Positions 33,664 to 47,290 of a stretch of DNA of 64,000 nucleotides are shown here, one piece after another. Positions within the stretch are counted from its first letter, which is position 1. Every line of letters begins with the position of its first letter. Source of the stretch: Arabidopsis thaliana (Eukaryota > Streptophyta > Magnoliopsida > Brassicales > Brassicaceae); contig NC_003076.8 in NCBI RefSeq assembly GCF_000001735.4, positions 5,518,001 through 5,582,000 of the forward strand. The letters run 5' to 3'. The notes beneath the pieces are model-generated. The model did no database searches. It was given only the letters and a program-made list of their open reading frames with translations, and was not told the origin of the DNA. Both the position numbers and the translations under genes were made by a program.

Positions 33664-36600
33664 ATGTCTGGAAAACAGCAAAATCATCGTTCTACTTCCT
33701 CCAGACCCAGATCCAAAACCCTAATCCTCATCGGCTCTCTCTTCACCGTCTCTCTACTCGTCATCCTCTACACCTCTTCTTCCTCCTCCCGAGCCTCCAT
33801 CTCCAATCCCAACCCGTCGGACCGACCAGAGACGTCCTTCGTTACCTCGCTTGAGCATTTCTTAATATATAAAGCTCCGAAGCTCTCGTTACCGGTTAGA
33901 GACGACACGGTGCGTGGCGAGAGTGATGATGATGTGAGGAAGCTCGATGAGATGGTGTTCGAGAGAGAGAATCGTTGGTTGAACGAAGATCCGGGATATC
34001 CTGTTGAATTTCCGATTAAGGTTTACGTGTATGAGATGCCGAAGAAGTTTACTTTCGATCTTCTCTGGTTATTTCACAATACTTACAAAGAGACTTCGAA
34101 TGCTACCTCTAATGGTAGCCCTGTGCATCGTCTAATCGAACAGGTACTATAAGAAGCTTAATTGATCATTTTGGTTGGTTGTTAGATTTCTTGTGCCATT
34201 GGTAATTTTGGTTGGACGATTGAATTGAATTGAAGCCAATTCAACCGAGAATCGTGATTAGGTTTGTGGTTTTGTTCAATTGTTTGTTCTTCACTTGTGT
34301 AGCCTGAATAAACTTGTCTATTTTTTTTTCTATATTGCAGCATTCTATTGACTATTGGCTTTGGGCTGATCTGATATCTCCTGAATCTGAAAGGCGTTTG
34401 AAAAGTGTCGTGAGAGTTCAGAAGCAGCAGGACGCCGACTTTTTCTATGTTCCGTTTTTCACTACAATCAGCTTTTTCTTGTTGGAGAAGCAGCAATGCA
34501 AAGCACTCTATAGGGTGTGAGTGAGCTTTGATTATATATTTGTAGCATTAGATTTAATTTTCAGTTTTAGATAGTTTTCATCTCCATGTCCTTTATTTGA
34601 AAAGTACAAGCTGATTTAAAACTTCGTGTTTAAGAATGTTTGAAGTTATATCCTGAAAGATCCTGTTTGTAGATTTTACCACATCTCAGGAGCTCAGAGC
34701 ATCTGAATGGTCTATTGCATGTGATTTCTTAAAACTGTTCTATATTTGTTCTTAGTTGATTCAGGTTAAGCCTGCCTCAATGGGAGATGTATTAGTTGAA
34801 AAACATGAGATGCCAGATTTTACTGGTAATATATTTTTTAACTCTTTTTAAACTGTAGGAAGCTTTGAAGTGGGTCACTGATCAGCCTGCTTGGAAGAGG
34901 TCCGAGGGAAGGGATCACATATTTCCTATTCATCATCCTTGGTCCTTCAAGTCTGTCCGCAAATTTGTGAAAAACGCAATCTGGCTTTTACCAGATATGG
35001 ACTCCACTGGCAATTGGTGAGTTTAGATTTCTTTCTATAACTGATTTCAAGTCATGTAATCTGCTCTCTTAGCTATACGTTTTTTATTCTGTTTGAACTT
35101 GACCTCGTAGGTATAAGCCTGGGCAAGTTTCATTGGAGAAAGACCTAATTCTTCCTTATGTTCCCAATGTTGATATCTGTGATACCAAATGCTTGTCAGA
35201 AAGTGCACCAATGAGAACCACATTACTTTTTTTCCGAGGGCGGCTTAAGCGAAATGCAGTGAGAGTCATGCCCCTTCTAATTTATCATTTTACAAGTTAC
35301 ATCAAATGCTCTTGCCTTTTCTTGTGTCGGTGGCTTTTAGGATTTCCCATAATAGTTGGTATACTTTGTTTGTTATATAAAAATAATTGGAATACCTCAT
35401 TATACTGGGAAAGCTCTCAGTCGACCTTTGCCTTTTCTTATAATTTTGTGTCTCATGATTTGGTTGCTGAATTTGTATTAGGGGGGTAAAATACGTGCCA
35501 AACTTGGTGCAGAATTAAGTGGTATCAAGGATATAATAATTTCTGAGGGGACTGCCGGAGAGGGAGGAAAATTGGCAGCGCAACGTGGCATGCGTAGGTA
35601 TATTGGGTGGCTCCTTGACCCATTTGGTTGCAGCACATTTAGTTTTTCTTTCAACTTTCTCTAACTATTTCTGCCTTTCTATCAGATCTTTATTCTGTTT
35701 GTGTCCTGCTGGTGACACACCATCTTCAGCGAGGTTGTTTGATGCCATTGTCAGTGGCTGTATACCTGTTATAGTCAGTGACGAGTTGGAATTTCCTTTT
35801 GAAGGAATACTTGATTACAAGAAGGTATGCTAGAAAACGTATTACATTGGTGCTCTGAATTATAACCATTTTTTGTCTGAATTAGTTTAGATATGAAGCA
35901 AAGTTTGTATGACTGTTCGCTCTCTTTTCTTTTGCTTTTGTTTACCTTTCAGGTTGCTGTGCTTGTTTCTTCCAGTGATGCAATACAGCCAGGGTGGCTT
36001 GTAAACCATCTGAGAAGTCTTACGCCCTTCCAAGTCAAGGGGTTGCAGAATAATCTTGCTCAAGTAAGTACTTAGTTTTCCTTATCACTAACTTTGATGT
36101 TACAAAATGCATAGTTCGCCTTACACGAAAGGGCATAGCAACCTTACTTGGGCAGTGGATCTTTATATATATTAAGTAATATGGTTGTTTTAAACTTTTC
36201 CAGTACTCTCGCCATTTCCTATATTCGAGCCCTGCTCAGCCATTAGGTCCAGAGGACTTGACATGGAGAATGGTATGTACCTACAAAACTTACATACCTT
36301 TCTATAACTAAGATGGAAAAGAAATCAAAAGCTTAATAATATCTGACAGAATGTACATGTGGTAACTTAATTTTGATATTGTGAAAAAAAACAGAGTATA
36401 AAAACTTCACCTTTTGTGTTGTACAATGGCAAGGTCTCTTCCTTAATTATCCTGATTGTTCAGCACCATGTGTGTTCGGCTTATCCATTAATCGTCTAAT
36501 TAAGTATTTGCCTTGATCTTTGATCAGTCAGTGAGAAGAACTTACTGCAATGTCGAAATCTAAGATTCAGAAAATCTTGATGTGTTTGTTGCGTTGACAG

Positions 36601-36741
36601 ATAGCCGGAAAGCTGGTGAATATCAAGCTTCACACGAGGAGGTCACAGCGGGTCGTGAAAGGATCTAGGAGTATTTGCAGATGCGATTGCTGGAGATCCA
36701 ACTCTACAGCCTCCAATTCTTTGAGTTCTCTCTTGTCTTAA
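33664..36741 (+). CDS. Exostosin-family (GT47) glycosyltransferase
   Basis: Golgi type II membrane glycosyltransferase of family GT47, matching AT5G16890. Members of the family build cell-wall polysaccharides, but the donor and acceptor of this one are not evident. Nine exons: 33664-34143, 34341-34514, 34859-35016, 35111-35258, 35482-35597, 35686-35824, 35953-36063, 36204-36272 and 36601-36741, encoding 511 residues. A short basic cytoplasmic N-terminus precedes a signal anchor at about residues 19-36 ([17 protein letters not shown]). The exostosin domain starts around residue 118 with [12 protein letters not shown]. It includes ADFFYVPF, the DIIIPYVP-like block [19 protein letters not shown], and the late conserved segment [20 protein letters not shown] with [11 protein letters not shown], which forms the nucleotide-sugar side. 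Confidence 0.92.
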
Positions 36742-37253
36742 GACCGATCACTCTGACTTCACATTCCAGTCTTGAATACCCTAGATATATACTGTGGAAT
36801 GTGTATCCTATTCAATTTTAACATTGTTTGCTATTTTATATAATGTAATTCCTGTTCATCTTCGCAACTTGGCTACTTTTAGCTACGTGGAAATATTATG
36901 AAACTAACATTTTATACAATTGTGTATGTCCTCTTCACGTCATTTAAAGGTCTCTCATTGTCTGCTTGTTATTTTATTCCCTTGCGACGTTTTAAGTATT
37001 AGCAGATGATATAGACATGGGTGAATTTTTCACCACCAGCCTGTAGAAATTATCTACAAACATTAAAGTTTTTCAAGTTGAGTTAGAAAATATTTTGAGC
37101 TACTTTTATTTATGTATTTTGATTCAGATATCTTTGGTGGCACTTTTAATTGTTGACCTCACAAAACTGTTTTTTATTAGTCTCCATCAGAGGAGTTGAT
37201 CATAGGCACTTCTTCATATACCAGAACACTGGCGGTTCTTTGAGGTAGCAGAA
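36742..37253. other. Intergenic between the GT47 and receptor-kinase genes
   Basis: Contains the GT47 3'UTR and the short upstream region of the receptor kinase. AT-rich, with no repeat or open frame of note. Confidence 0.45.
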
Positions 37254-40200
37254 ATGGAGGATCGTCATCGTTATCTTTTTTTCATATTTGCCATTATACA
37301 TTATGTTCAGGCTCAACAAGGTAACCACATTTTATTGCATTGTTGCACACGTCTTTTGTCTGTTTACTGATTAACCTAAAGCAATATTTCGTGGATGAAA
37401 GTCAATCATTCATAACTATATTTCCTCTCACCAGGATTCATCAGTTTGGATTGCGGGTTGCCGAGTAACGAGCCTCCATATATTGAACCGGTAACCGGAT
37501 TAGTATTCTCATCGGATGCGGATCACATCCCTAGTGGAATAAGCGGTAGAATCCAGAAGAATCTGGAAGCAGTACACATAAAGCCGTATTTGTTTCTGAG
37601 ATACTTTCCAGATGGGCTACGAAATTGCTATACTCTAGATGTCCTTCAGAACCGAAGATACATGATCAAAGCTGTGTTTGTGTATGGAAATTACGATGGT
37701 TATAATGATTATCCGAGTTTTGATCTGTATCTAGGTCCTAATAAGTGGGTAAGAGTTGACTTGGAAGGAAAGGTCAATGGCAGTGTTGAAGAGATTATTC
37801 ACATACCAAGTTCAAACTCTCTGCAGATTTGTCTTGTCAAGACAGGTAATTCTTTGCCGTTCATATCCGCCCTGGAACTGAGGCTTTTGAGAAACGATAC
37901 TTATGTTGTCCAAGACGTTTCCTTGAAGCATTTATTTCGGAGGTACTATAGACAGTCAGATCGGTTAATCCGGTAAGTGTTGCACTATATCATAATCTGT
38001 AATTTGATGTTGATATACAAAATTTCCCTAAACTTAGCAATATATAGATGCATGAAGACAATACAAGAAACCTTCAAATGTCTGACCAACATCAGGAAGT
38101 TTCCTATTAATGCTCTTACCAATGAACTTTGACTTATATAATAGACGTATTGAAATTGTTTTTAATGATCGTAATGTCTTTCATAGACCAGTTGTTTGTG
38201 AACTGGTGAATTAGTGATGCATGGTTTATCAATCCATGTAGATGTGTTTTCTGATGTCCGCAGGTATCCTGACGATGTCTATGATCGTGTTTGGTCCCCA
38301 TTCTTCTTACCGGAATGGACGCAGATAACTACCAGTTTAGATGTGAATAACTCTAACAACTACGAGCCACCAAAAGCAGCATTAACATCAGCTGCCACAC
38401 CTGGAGACAATGGAACGCGATTGACCATTATTTGGACTTTGGATAACCCTGATGAGCAAATTCACCTGTATGTTCACTTTGCCGAGCTTGAACCTGTTGG
38501 GGAAAACACTGACGAGGCCTTGAGAACTTTATTTACAAGGACCTTTTACTTTGTGGTGAATGGAAAGATTAGTTATGATGAGAGTATTACTCCTTTAGAC
38601 TTGGCTGTAAGTACTGTAGAGACTGTGGTGAACAAATGCGATGGCGGTAACTGCAGTTTGCAGCTGGTACGCAGCGAAGCGTCTCCGGGAGTACGTGTAC
38701 CTCTGGTTAATGCTATGGAGGCATTCACTGCAATCAAGTTTCCACATTCTGAAACAAATCCTGATGATGGTACGTACGTATATATCTCAACTACTTTTAC
38801 TAAAATTTTGGGATATATGCCTCAAACTATTATATGGAATGCTATTCCATTAGCTCGACCAGTTTTCTGTAGTATCATATTAATTTTCTACAGATGGTAA
38901 AGCAAGTTAATGTGAACCAAATTATTGCACTTTATCTAACAGTAGTCCACATACGAGACATGAGTGATGATGATGAGGTTATGTAAATTAGTTCATGCGA
39001 GAATTAATCAAGAGGAATCATCATAGTATCAACCACAAGAAATAATTTGTTTTGAACATATTACCTAATTCTTGTTTTTAATATGTTTTAAGTATGGTAT
39101 ATCTTTAACTCTATGACAGTTATATCTATCAAGGTTATCCAAGCTACCTATGAACTGAGCAGAGTCGACTGGCAAGGAGATCCGTGTCTTCCCCAGCAGT
39201 TTTTGTGGACTGGCCTAAACTGCAGCTACATGAACATGTCTACGTCACCAAGAATCATTTCCTTGTAAGCACTTAAAAGTGTGATATTGTTGTTATAAAT
39301 TAGTTACGTTTCTAGATTTCTTACTGCTAAAATGTGTTATGTGACCAGAGACCTGTCCTCACATAAATTAACTGGGAAAATAGTGCCAGATATACAAAAT
39401 CTGACCCAGCTACAGAAACTGTAAGTATGGCCTCTAATAACTGCGCTGTTTGAGCATCAATAGGTTTTTCAAGTTTAGTATGGTTTTTGTACTTCTATTG
39501 ACTATATATACCAAGAATTTTGGATGTTTATTTTTAATTTCTAGTATCATTTCCTGCACATGTGGCTGCACATCTGCATTACCAATATAAAATCAGTCGC
39601 TGTTTTTTCAACAAACTATTTCTATGTAACCTTGTTTCTGCATCCTCACACATGAATGACTATGATTAGGCAGATTTCAATTTCTTCATTGGATATAGAG
39701 TAGTGTGATTTGTTTTTCTTTTCCGTATTTAATAAACATAACTGTAGGGACTTGTCGAATAACAAGTTGACCGGAGGTGTGCCTGAGTTTCTAGCCAACA
39801 TGAAGTCACTGTTGTTCATGTAAGTCCTCAAACAAGTGAACTTATCTCTTTCTGTTTTCTCTAAATTCTTTGCATTTTCATGAGATAATAGCTTTTTCCA
39901 TGACAGAAACCTAAGCAATAACAATCTTGTTGGTTCCATTCCTCAAGCGCTTCTTGACCGAAAAAATCTGAAGTTGGAGTAAGATCTTCAAACGTAACAT
40001 TCTTTCAACTATTACTTGTGCCCTTAGATGATTTCTATTTATTCTGTAGGTTTGAAGGAAATCCAAAGCTTTGCGCCACAGGTCCGTGTAACAGTTCAAG
40101 TGGAAATAAAGAAACCACAGTCATAGCACCTGTTGCTGCTGCAATAGCCATTTTTATAGCTGTTTTGGTTCTCATTATTGTTTTCATAAAGAAAAGGCCA

Positions 40201-41715
40201 TCAAGTATAAGAGGTAATGTTAATAAAGAAAATATGTTACATTATAAGAAAACAGGAATAAAAGCTACTAGAAGTTATTTAGCTATATATTTTACTTGAT
40301 GTTTTTATGCAGCTCTACATCCGTCACGGGCTAATTTATCTCTGGAAAATAAAAAACGAAGGATCACATATTCAGAGATATTGTTGATGACAAATAACTT
40401 TGAAAGAGTTATTGGTGAAGGAGGGTTTGGGGTCGTCTATCATGGTTATTTGAATGATAGTGAGCAAGTGGCTGTTAAAGTGCTCTCTCCGTCCTCATCT
40501 CAAGGCTATAAAGAATTCAAAGCAGAGGTGATTTTACTACAAACTTTGAACATGGAATTGACTACAAAGGTATTATGGCTTCTCCTTGAGATTCAAATAA
40601 TCATTGATGAATGGATTTCCTTATGGTTGATAGGTTGAACTTCTCCTTAGAGTTCACCACATAAATTTGGTAAGCCTTGTTGGATATTGTGATGAACAAG
40701 CACACTTAGCCCTCATCTACGAGTACATGGCTAATGGAGACTTAAAATCGCATCTTTCAGGTAGACATGAATAATATGGTTTGGTGGTTTTGACAGGTAA
40801 TTATACAGTAACATCTTATCTTCATTAGACATGTATCTCCTGGTTATTACAGGAAAACATGGGGACTGTGTTTTAAAATGGGAAAACAGATTAAGCATAG
40901 CTGTTGAAACCGCACTAGGTTAGTGTTATTTCGTCCATTCCATAACTAATCTGTTTTCAATACTAAAAAGCCTCTCAAGAAGTTGATTTTGTCCAATTTT
41001 ATCCCCCTTGTAAATTCCCCTCCTACAAACTTATGATGATACGTTAAACATAAATGAAACTTTCAATATAGGATTGGAGTACTTGCATAGTGGATGCAAA
41101 CCACTAATGGTTCACAGAGATGTCAAAAGCATGAATATACTGTTGGATGAGCACTTCCAAGCTAAACTAGCGGATTTCGGACTGTCTAGATCTTTTTCTG
41201 TTGGAGAGGAAAGCCATGTGTCGACTGGTGTTGTAGGCACTCCTGGATACTTAGATCCTGAGTAAGCATCAATATAGAACAGGGTGCATTCCAAATATAA
41301 TTTCCGAGTGGTTAAAGAAACATGATTTGTTATGTATTGTCTGTGTAGGTATTACAGAACATATCGCTTGACCGAAAAGAGTGATGTCTATAGTTTTGGG
41401 ATCGTGTTATTGGAGATAATCACAAATCAACCCGTACTTGAGCAAGCTAACGAAAATCGACACATCGCAGAACGTGTAAGGACTATGCTTACAAGAAGTG
41501 ATATTAGCACCATTGTTGATCCTAACCTCATTGGCGAGTATGATTCTGGTTCTGTGCGGAAAGCTCTTAAACTAGCGATGTCGTGTGTGGATCCATCTCC
41601 GGTTGCAAGACCAGACATGTCACATGTTGTTCAGGAGCTTAAACAGTGTATCAAATCTGAAAACCTGAGACTGAGGACAGGATTGAACCAAGTCATAGAC
41701 TCGAAAAGTTCCTAG
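37254..41715 (+). CDS. Malectin-like/LRR receptor-like kinase (LRR-I subfamily)
   Basis: Plasma-membrane receptor kinase matching AT5G16900; its ligand is unknown. Thirteen exons: 37254-37320, 37435-37972, 38264-38769, 39120-39264, 39349-39420, 39748-39819, 39907-39978, 40050-40213, 40313-40527, 40634-40760, 40853-40918, 41072-41261 and 41349-41715, giving 866 residues. A signal peptide of about 22 residues is followed by a malectin-like domain (LDCGLPSNE to about residue 355), then the WQGDPC-type LRR cap. Three LRRs are each carried on a 72-base phase-matched exon. The transmembrane helix ([20 protein letters not shown]) is encoded by exon 8. The kinase has GEGGFG, the lysine in [20 protein letters not shown] in LADFGLSR, and an RD-type activation loop ending GTPGYLDPE. 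The catalytic residues are intact, so activity is expected. Confidence 0.95.
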
Positions 41716-43678
41716 GACGACCAAGACTAGAGTTTTGGTTCGGGAATGACTCCAAATGCACGGTGGTGATCTCTGATCTGTGACCAAATGTATTTCTCGT
41801 TTTGTGTCTTGCAAACAAAACATAATAAATCAAATTAAGTCAATTGATGTTTTCAAATCCGATCCGCTTGACGTGATCCGCTGATAATATTGGTCTGCGA
41901 TGGGGTGTGTTGTTGGTTCGTTTTGTGTAATAGCGTGGATTAATATTCACTCATCACATAAATTTTCAAAAATAACAACAAATTAAATACTATATGTCAG
42001 ATATTTAATATTAATGTTGACAGGGACATTATTACGTGTATAATGAGAATTATTCGTGGTTAGTAGTAGTTACTCCCATAGATATGAAATATTGACATTT
42101 TTGATCAATGCTACGTACACACGTAACACGTTATCTCATTATTCCAAAAAGAAACATTTTGTATTCACAGGTGAGAAATACTCCTGCGACCGCGTATTCC
42201 CATTCCTTATTTTGAAATTCCCCAAAGTACCCTCATCGTCTCTTTCAGTGTGCTTACACGTTTTTTGATACCCGAGATTAACGCCTCCCTACGACATTCT
42301 TTTTTATTTTCCCATATTTTATTCTGCAAAATACCAAAAACAAAATTGCTTTATACTAACATGATATATTAATGACATTAATCTAAACAACGATATATTA
42401 ATGACATTAATCACAACCATTTCCCCTTTATTATAAGAGGATTTCGTAATCTTACATTTCTTAATGCCATTATATTTTTAACTTGCGACTTCCCGAGAAA
42501 ATTCAAATTCACTTGAGTTATTTTCAAAACTTGGATTCTACAGTATCTGTTTGCTATAAACACTTGTAAATCACTGAACTGAGATCAAATAAATTAGAGA
42601 TTTCTTTAATCTTCTATGGTAAGTAAATTTTCGGTATCCCTATTCAAGAAAGAGAAAAAAAATGGAAACAATATTTAACGCGTTAAAAGATAAATAAGAC
42701 CACAAGAGTTAAAAAGAGTTGTTCTTACTTTCTTCTCTACCTTGTCCGAAAAACCTCAGTCCCCCCCCCAAATCAATTAAAACGTTTCAAGAAAAAAAAA
42801 AAAAAGTGTACTACGTCAACTTGTTTTTTCCGGCGGCGTTCCACCTTCGTCTTCGCTGTCTCACCGCGTCATAAAATTTTCTACCTTAGTAAAAATTTCG
42901 AAATAGATCGTAGAGATCTTCCTTCTTGATTTGTCGTCTCGATTCTACAAAATTTGGCAATTTCTTTGTTTTATATATATTTTAAGATCTTTGAATATAT
43001 ATTTTGGGGATAAATCGGCTAACGTGTATTAGTTAGCAGGAGTGCTCAAGTATTTGCTCACGACTAAGTCCTTTTCTCCTCTTCTTCTTCCTTTCACTAT
43101 CTCTTCTTATCAAATGCCTCATAATAATATCCAGTTGGGTGGCACGACACGACCGCGTTGAATACTTCAGACGGATTTGTTAACAACAAAGTCTCTACTT
43201 CTTCTTCTGTTAATTACTATATAACTCAAAGATCTGAGTTTCTTCTCTCTTCTTAGCGTTCCTTTCCTCTGAAGGTATTGTAAGCAATCTCGAGTTTCAA
43301 ATCTTGTTTTATTGTTTTCTTATAAGTTCGTGGTGGGATCGTCTCTTTTTGTCTGAAAATGTCTAAAGCCTGTGCTTAAAGAAAGATGTGTGGGCTTTTC
43401 GAGATATTCTCGGATTTGAAAGTTTGAAACTTTGAATTAGTGTATTCGTCTTGATAACTTTAAAGGTGGTGCCTTTTTGTTGTAGTAAGCAATGATTGTT
43501 ACCTTTTCTTTTCATTTGTGTGAATGTTGATGATGAGTTTGTTGTTAGATCGATATATATATATTGATCTGTTTCTTTGTTGATGTTTTTGAATGAATTT
43601 AAGATGTCTTTGTTTCTTCTTTTGCTAATTTTGTCTTTGACTTCTTTCTGCAGGGATCTGCCAAGTTAGATCCTAACT
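41716..43678. promoter_or_regulatory. CSLD2 upstream region and leader with 5'UTR intron
   Basis: Nearly 2 kb without a coding gene. The receptor kinase 3'UTR ends near 41830. Positions 41940-42700 are AT-rich and include a 21-base direct repeat (42363 and 42392). The CSLD2 leader from roughly 43000 is C/T-rich and contains a probable intron at 43275-43653 (donor GAAG|GTATTG, acceptor TTCTGCAG|GG). No independent gene is supported. Confidence 0.55.
42363..42412. repeat. Two-copy 21-base direct repeat
   Basis: GATATATTAATGACATTAAT occurs at 42363 and again at 42392, a period of 29 bases, upstream of CSLD2. It contains nested TTAATGACATTAA symmetry. This is a small local duplication without known function. 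Confidence 0.85.
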
Positions 43679-46600
43679 ATGGCATCTAATAAGCATTTTG
43701 ATAAAAGTCGATCAAATCTATCAAACAACTCTGATATTCAGGAGCCTGGAAGGCCACCTGCTGGTCACTCTGTCAAATTTGCTCAAAGAACTTCCTCGGG
43801 TCGCTATATCAATTACTCGAGGGACGATCTTGATAGCGAGTTGGGCGGTCAAGATTTCATGAGCTATACAGTTCACATTCCTCCCACTCCAGATAACCAG
43901 CCAATGGACCCTTCCATTTCTCAGAAAGTTGAGGAGCAATATGTCGCTAACTCCATGTTCACTGGCGGTTTCAAGAGCAACACCAGGGCTCACCTTATGC
44001 ACAAAGTTATTGAGACAGAGCCTAACCATCCACAAATGGCTGGCTCTAAAGGATCGTCTTGCGCGATCCCTGGCTGTGATGCTAAGGTTATGAGCGATGA
44101 GAGAGGTCAAGACCTTCTTCCTTGTGAATGTGACTTTAAAATTTGTAGGGATTGCTTCATAGATGCTGTCAAAACCGGAGGTGGGATTTGCCCCGGGTGT
44201 AAAGAACCGTACAAGAACACGCATTTGACCGATCAGGTTGATGAAAACGGTCAGCAAAGGCCTATGCTGCCTGGGGGTGGCGGGTCAAAGATGGAGAGAA
44301 GATTGTCGATGGTGAAGTCAACTAATAAATCAGCTTTGATGAGGAGTCAGACTGGAGATTTTGATCACAACAGGTGGTTATTTGAGACGACTGGAACTTA
44401 TGGTTATGGGAATGCTTTTTGGACAAAGGACGGGGATTTCGGGAGCGGTAAGGATGGAGATGGAGATGGTGACGGTATGGGTATGGAGGCCCAAGATTTG
44501 ATGAGCAGACCGTGGAGACCGCTTACTCGGAAGCTGAAAATTCCTGCTGGTGTTATTAGTCCATACAGGTATAAAAATAGACAAGTCTATTGTTTGTTGT
44601 TATTGTTTAACTTTACGAAACCTAAACATGTTAAAAGAGTTCTTTTTTCTTTCTATGCAGGCTTTTGATATTTATCCGTATAGTTGTTCTTGCATTGTTC
44701 TTGACTTGGAGGGTTAAACATCAAAACCCAGACGCTGTATGGTTATGGGGAATGTCTGTGGTTTGTGAGCTATGGTTTGCCTTGTCTTGGCTTCTTGATC
44801 AGCTCCCTAAGCTATGCCCGATTAATCGTGCCACCGATCTTCAAGTCTTGAAGGAAAAGTTTGAAACACCGACAGCCAGCAACCCGACCGGCAAATCCGA
44901 CCTTCCTGGATTCGATGTCTTTGTCTCTACTGCGGATCCGGAGAAAGAACCTCCTCTGGTCACTGCTAATACCATTTTATCTATTCTTGCTGCGGAATAT
45001 CCTGTTGAGAAGCTTTCTTGCTATGTATCTGATGATGGAGGGGCGCTTCTTACGTTTGAAGCAATGGCTGAAGCTGCTAGCTTTGCCAACATTTGGGTTC
45101 CTTTTTGTCGTAAACATGCGATCGAGCCGAGGAATCCTGATTCCTACTTTAGCTTAAAGAGAGATCCTTACAAGAACAAAGTGAAGTCTGATTTCGTGAA
45201 GGATCGTAGACGGGTTAAGCGTGAGTTTGATGAGTTTAAAGTCAGGGTTAACAGCTTGCCTGATTCTATCAGGCGACGTTCTGATGCTTATCATGCCAGA
45301 GAAGAAATCAAAGCCATGAAGATGCAGAGGCAGAACAGGGACGATGAGCCTATGGAGCCCGTGAAGATTCCTAAAGCTACATGGATGGCTGATGGTACTC
45401 ACTGGCCTGGAACTTGGTTGACTTCTGCCAGTGATCATGCCAAGGGAGACCACGCGGGTATCATTCAGGTATAAAGTCGGTATAAGATTCAAGATGTTAT
45501 TATTTTATTCAATATCTCATTTTGTTTTGGCATATTATCGATCAATGCAGGTGATGTTGAAGCCACCTAGTGATGAACCACTACACGGAGTATCCGAAGG
45601 GTTTCTTGATCTAACCGACGTGGACATTCGACTCCCGCTCCTTGTGTATGTTTCTCGTGAGAAGCGACCTGGTTATGATCATAACAAGAAGGCTGGAGCC
45701 ATGAACGCCTTAGTCAGAGCTTCTGCGATTATGTCAAATGGACCGTTCATACTCAATCTTGACTGTGATCATTACATATACAACTCTGAGGCTCTGAGAG
45801 AAGGCATGTGTTTCATGATGGATAGAGGCGGGGATCGTCTTTGCTACGTTCAGTTTCCGCAGCGGTTTGAAGGTATTGACCCATCTGATAGATATGCTAA
45901 TCACAACACTGTCTTCTTTGACGTCAACATGAGAGCTCTTGATGGGCTTATGGGTCCGGTTTATGTCGGAACCGGTTGTCTCTTCCGAAGAATCGCGCTT
46001 TATGGATTCAATCCGCCTCGAAGCAAGGACTTTTCCCCAAGTTGCTGGAGTTGTTGTTTCCCTCGTAGCAAGAAGAAGAATATTCCTGAAGAAAACCGAG
46101 CTCTGCGTATGAGTGATTATGATGACGAAGAGATGAATCTCTCTCTAGTCCCGAAGAAGTTCGGTAACTCAACATTCCTCATTGATTCAATTCCCGTTGC
46201 TGAGTTCCAAGGCCGGCCTCTCGCGGACCACCCTGCGGTTAAAAACGGGCGTCCACCGGGTGCACTCACCATTCCTCGAGAACTTCTTGATGCATCGACT
46301 GTAGCAGAAGCCATTGCTGTTATCTCTTGCTGGTACGAGGATAAAACTGAGTGGGGATCACGTATCGGATGGATTTACGGTTCAGTCACTGAAGATGTTG
46401 TCACAGGTTATAGAATGCATAACCGAGGCTGGAAATCGGTTTACTGTGTGACGAAACGGGATGCTTTCCGTGGCACAGCTCCTATTAACTTGACGGATAG
46501 GCTTCACCAGGTTCTCCGTTGGGCTACTGGCTCGGTGGAGATCTTTTTCTCCCGTAACAACGCTCTTCTCGCAAGCTCGAAAATGAAAATACTCCAGAGA

Positions 46601-47290
46601 ATTGCCTACTTAAACGTCGGTATCTACCCGTTCACATCGATCTTCCTCATCGTATACTGTTTCCTACCAGCGCTCTCCCTCTTCTCTGGTCAGTTCATCG
46701 TCCAGACGCTCAACGTCACTTTCCTAGTCTACCTTCTCATCATCTCCATCACTCTCTGCTTACTGGCCCTCCTCGAGATCAAATGGTCAGGAATCTCACT
46801 CGAGGAATGGTGGAGAAACGAACAGTTTTGGCTCATTGGAGGAACAAGTGCTCATCTCGCAGCTGTGCTTCAAGGTTTGCTCAAAGTTGTAGCAGGAGTC
46901 GAAATCTCCTTCACGCTCACGAGTAAATCCGGAGGAGATGATATAGACGACGAGTTTGCGGATTTGTACATGGTGAAATGGACTTCACTTATGATCCCTC
47001 CGATTACCATCATTATGGTGAATCTGATAGCGATTGCGGTTGGATTCAGCAGGACGATTTACAGTGTGGTTCCTCAGTGGAGTAAACTGATTGGAGGAGT
47101 GTTCTTCAGTTTTTGGGTTTTGGCACATCTTTATCCATTTGCTAAAGGTCTAATGGGAAGAAGAGGAAGAACACCAACGATTGTGTATGTTTGGTCTGGT
47201 CTTGTGGCCATTACCATTTCTCTTCTTTGGGTCGCCATTAATCCACCGGCTGGTAATACTGAGATCGGAGGAAACTTCAGTTTTCCATGA
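43679..47290 (+). CDS. CSLD2: Cellulose synthase-like protein D2
   Basis: Processive family-2 glycosyltransferase making beta-1,4-linked wall glucan; CSLD2 acts in tip growth of root hairs and in female gametophyte fertility. Three exons, 43679-44568, 44661-45468 and 45551-47290, encode 1145 residues. The N-terminal third carries a RING-like zinc-binding cysteine cluster at about 127-175 ([31 protein letters not shown]). Two transmembrane helices follow at about 297-345. The catalytic loop has [23 protein letters not shown] and QVLRWATGS, the full D,D,D,QxxRW set. A plant-conserved region and a variable region lie between these motifs. Six further C-terminal helices end at GGNFSFP. It is the close relative of CSLD3/KOJAK on chromosome 3 (from memory). 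Confidence 0.97.

Noticed and set aside
43721-44257. 178-codon minus-strand frame inside CSLD2 exon 1
   Set aside because: Complement of a well-supported coding exon; no start context or family features.
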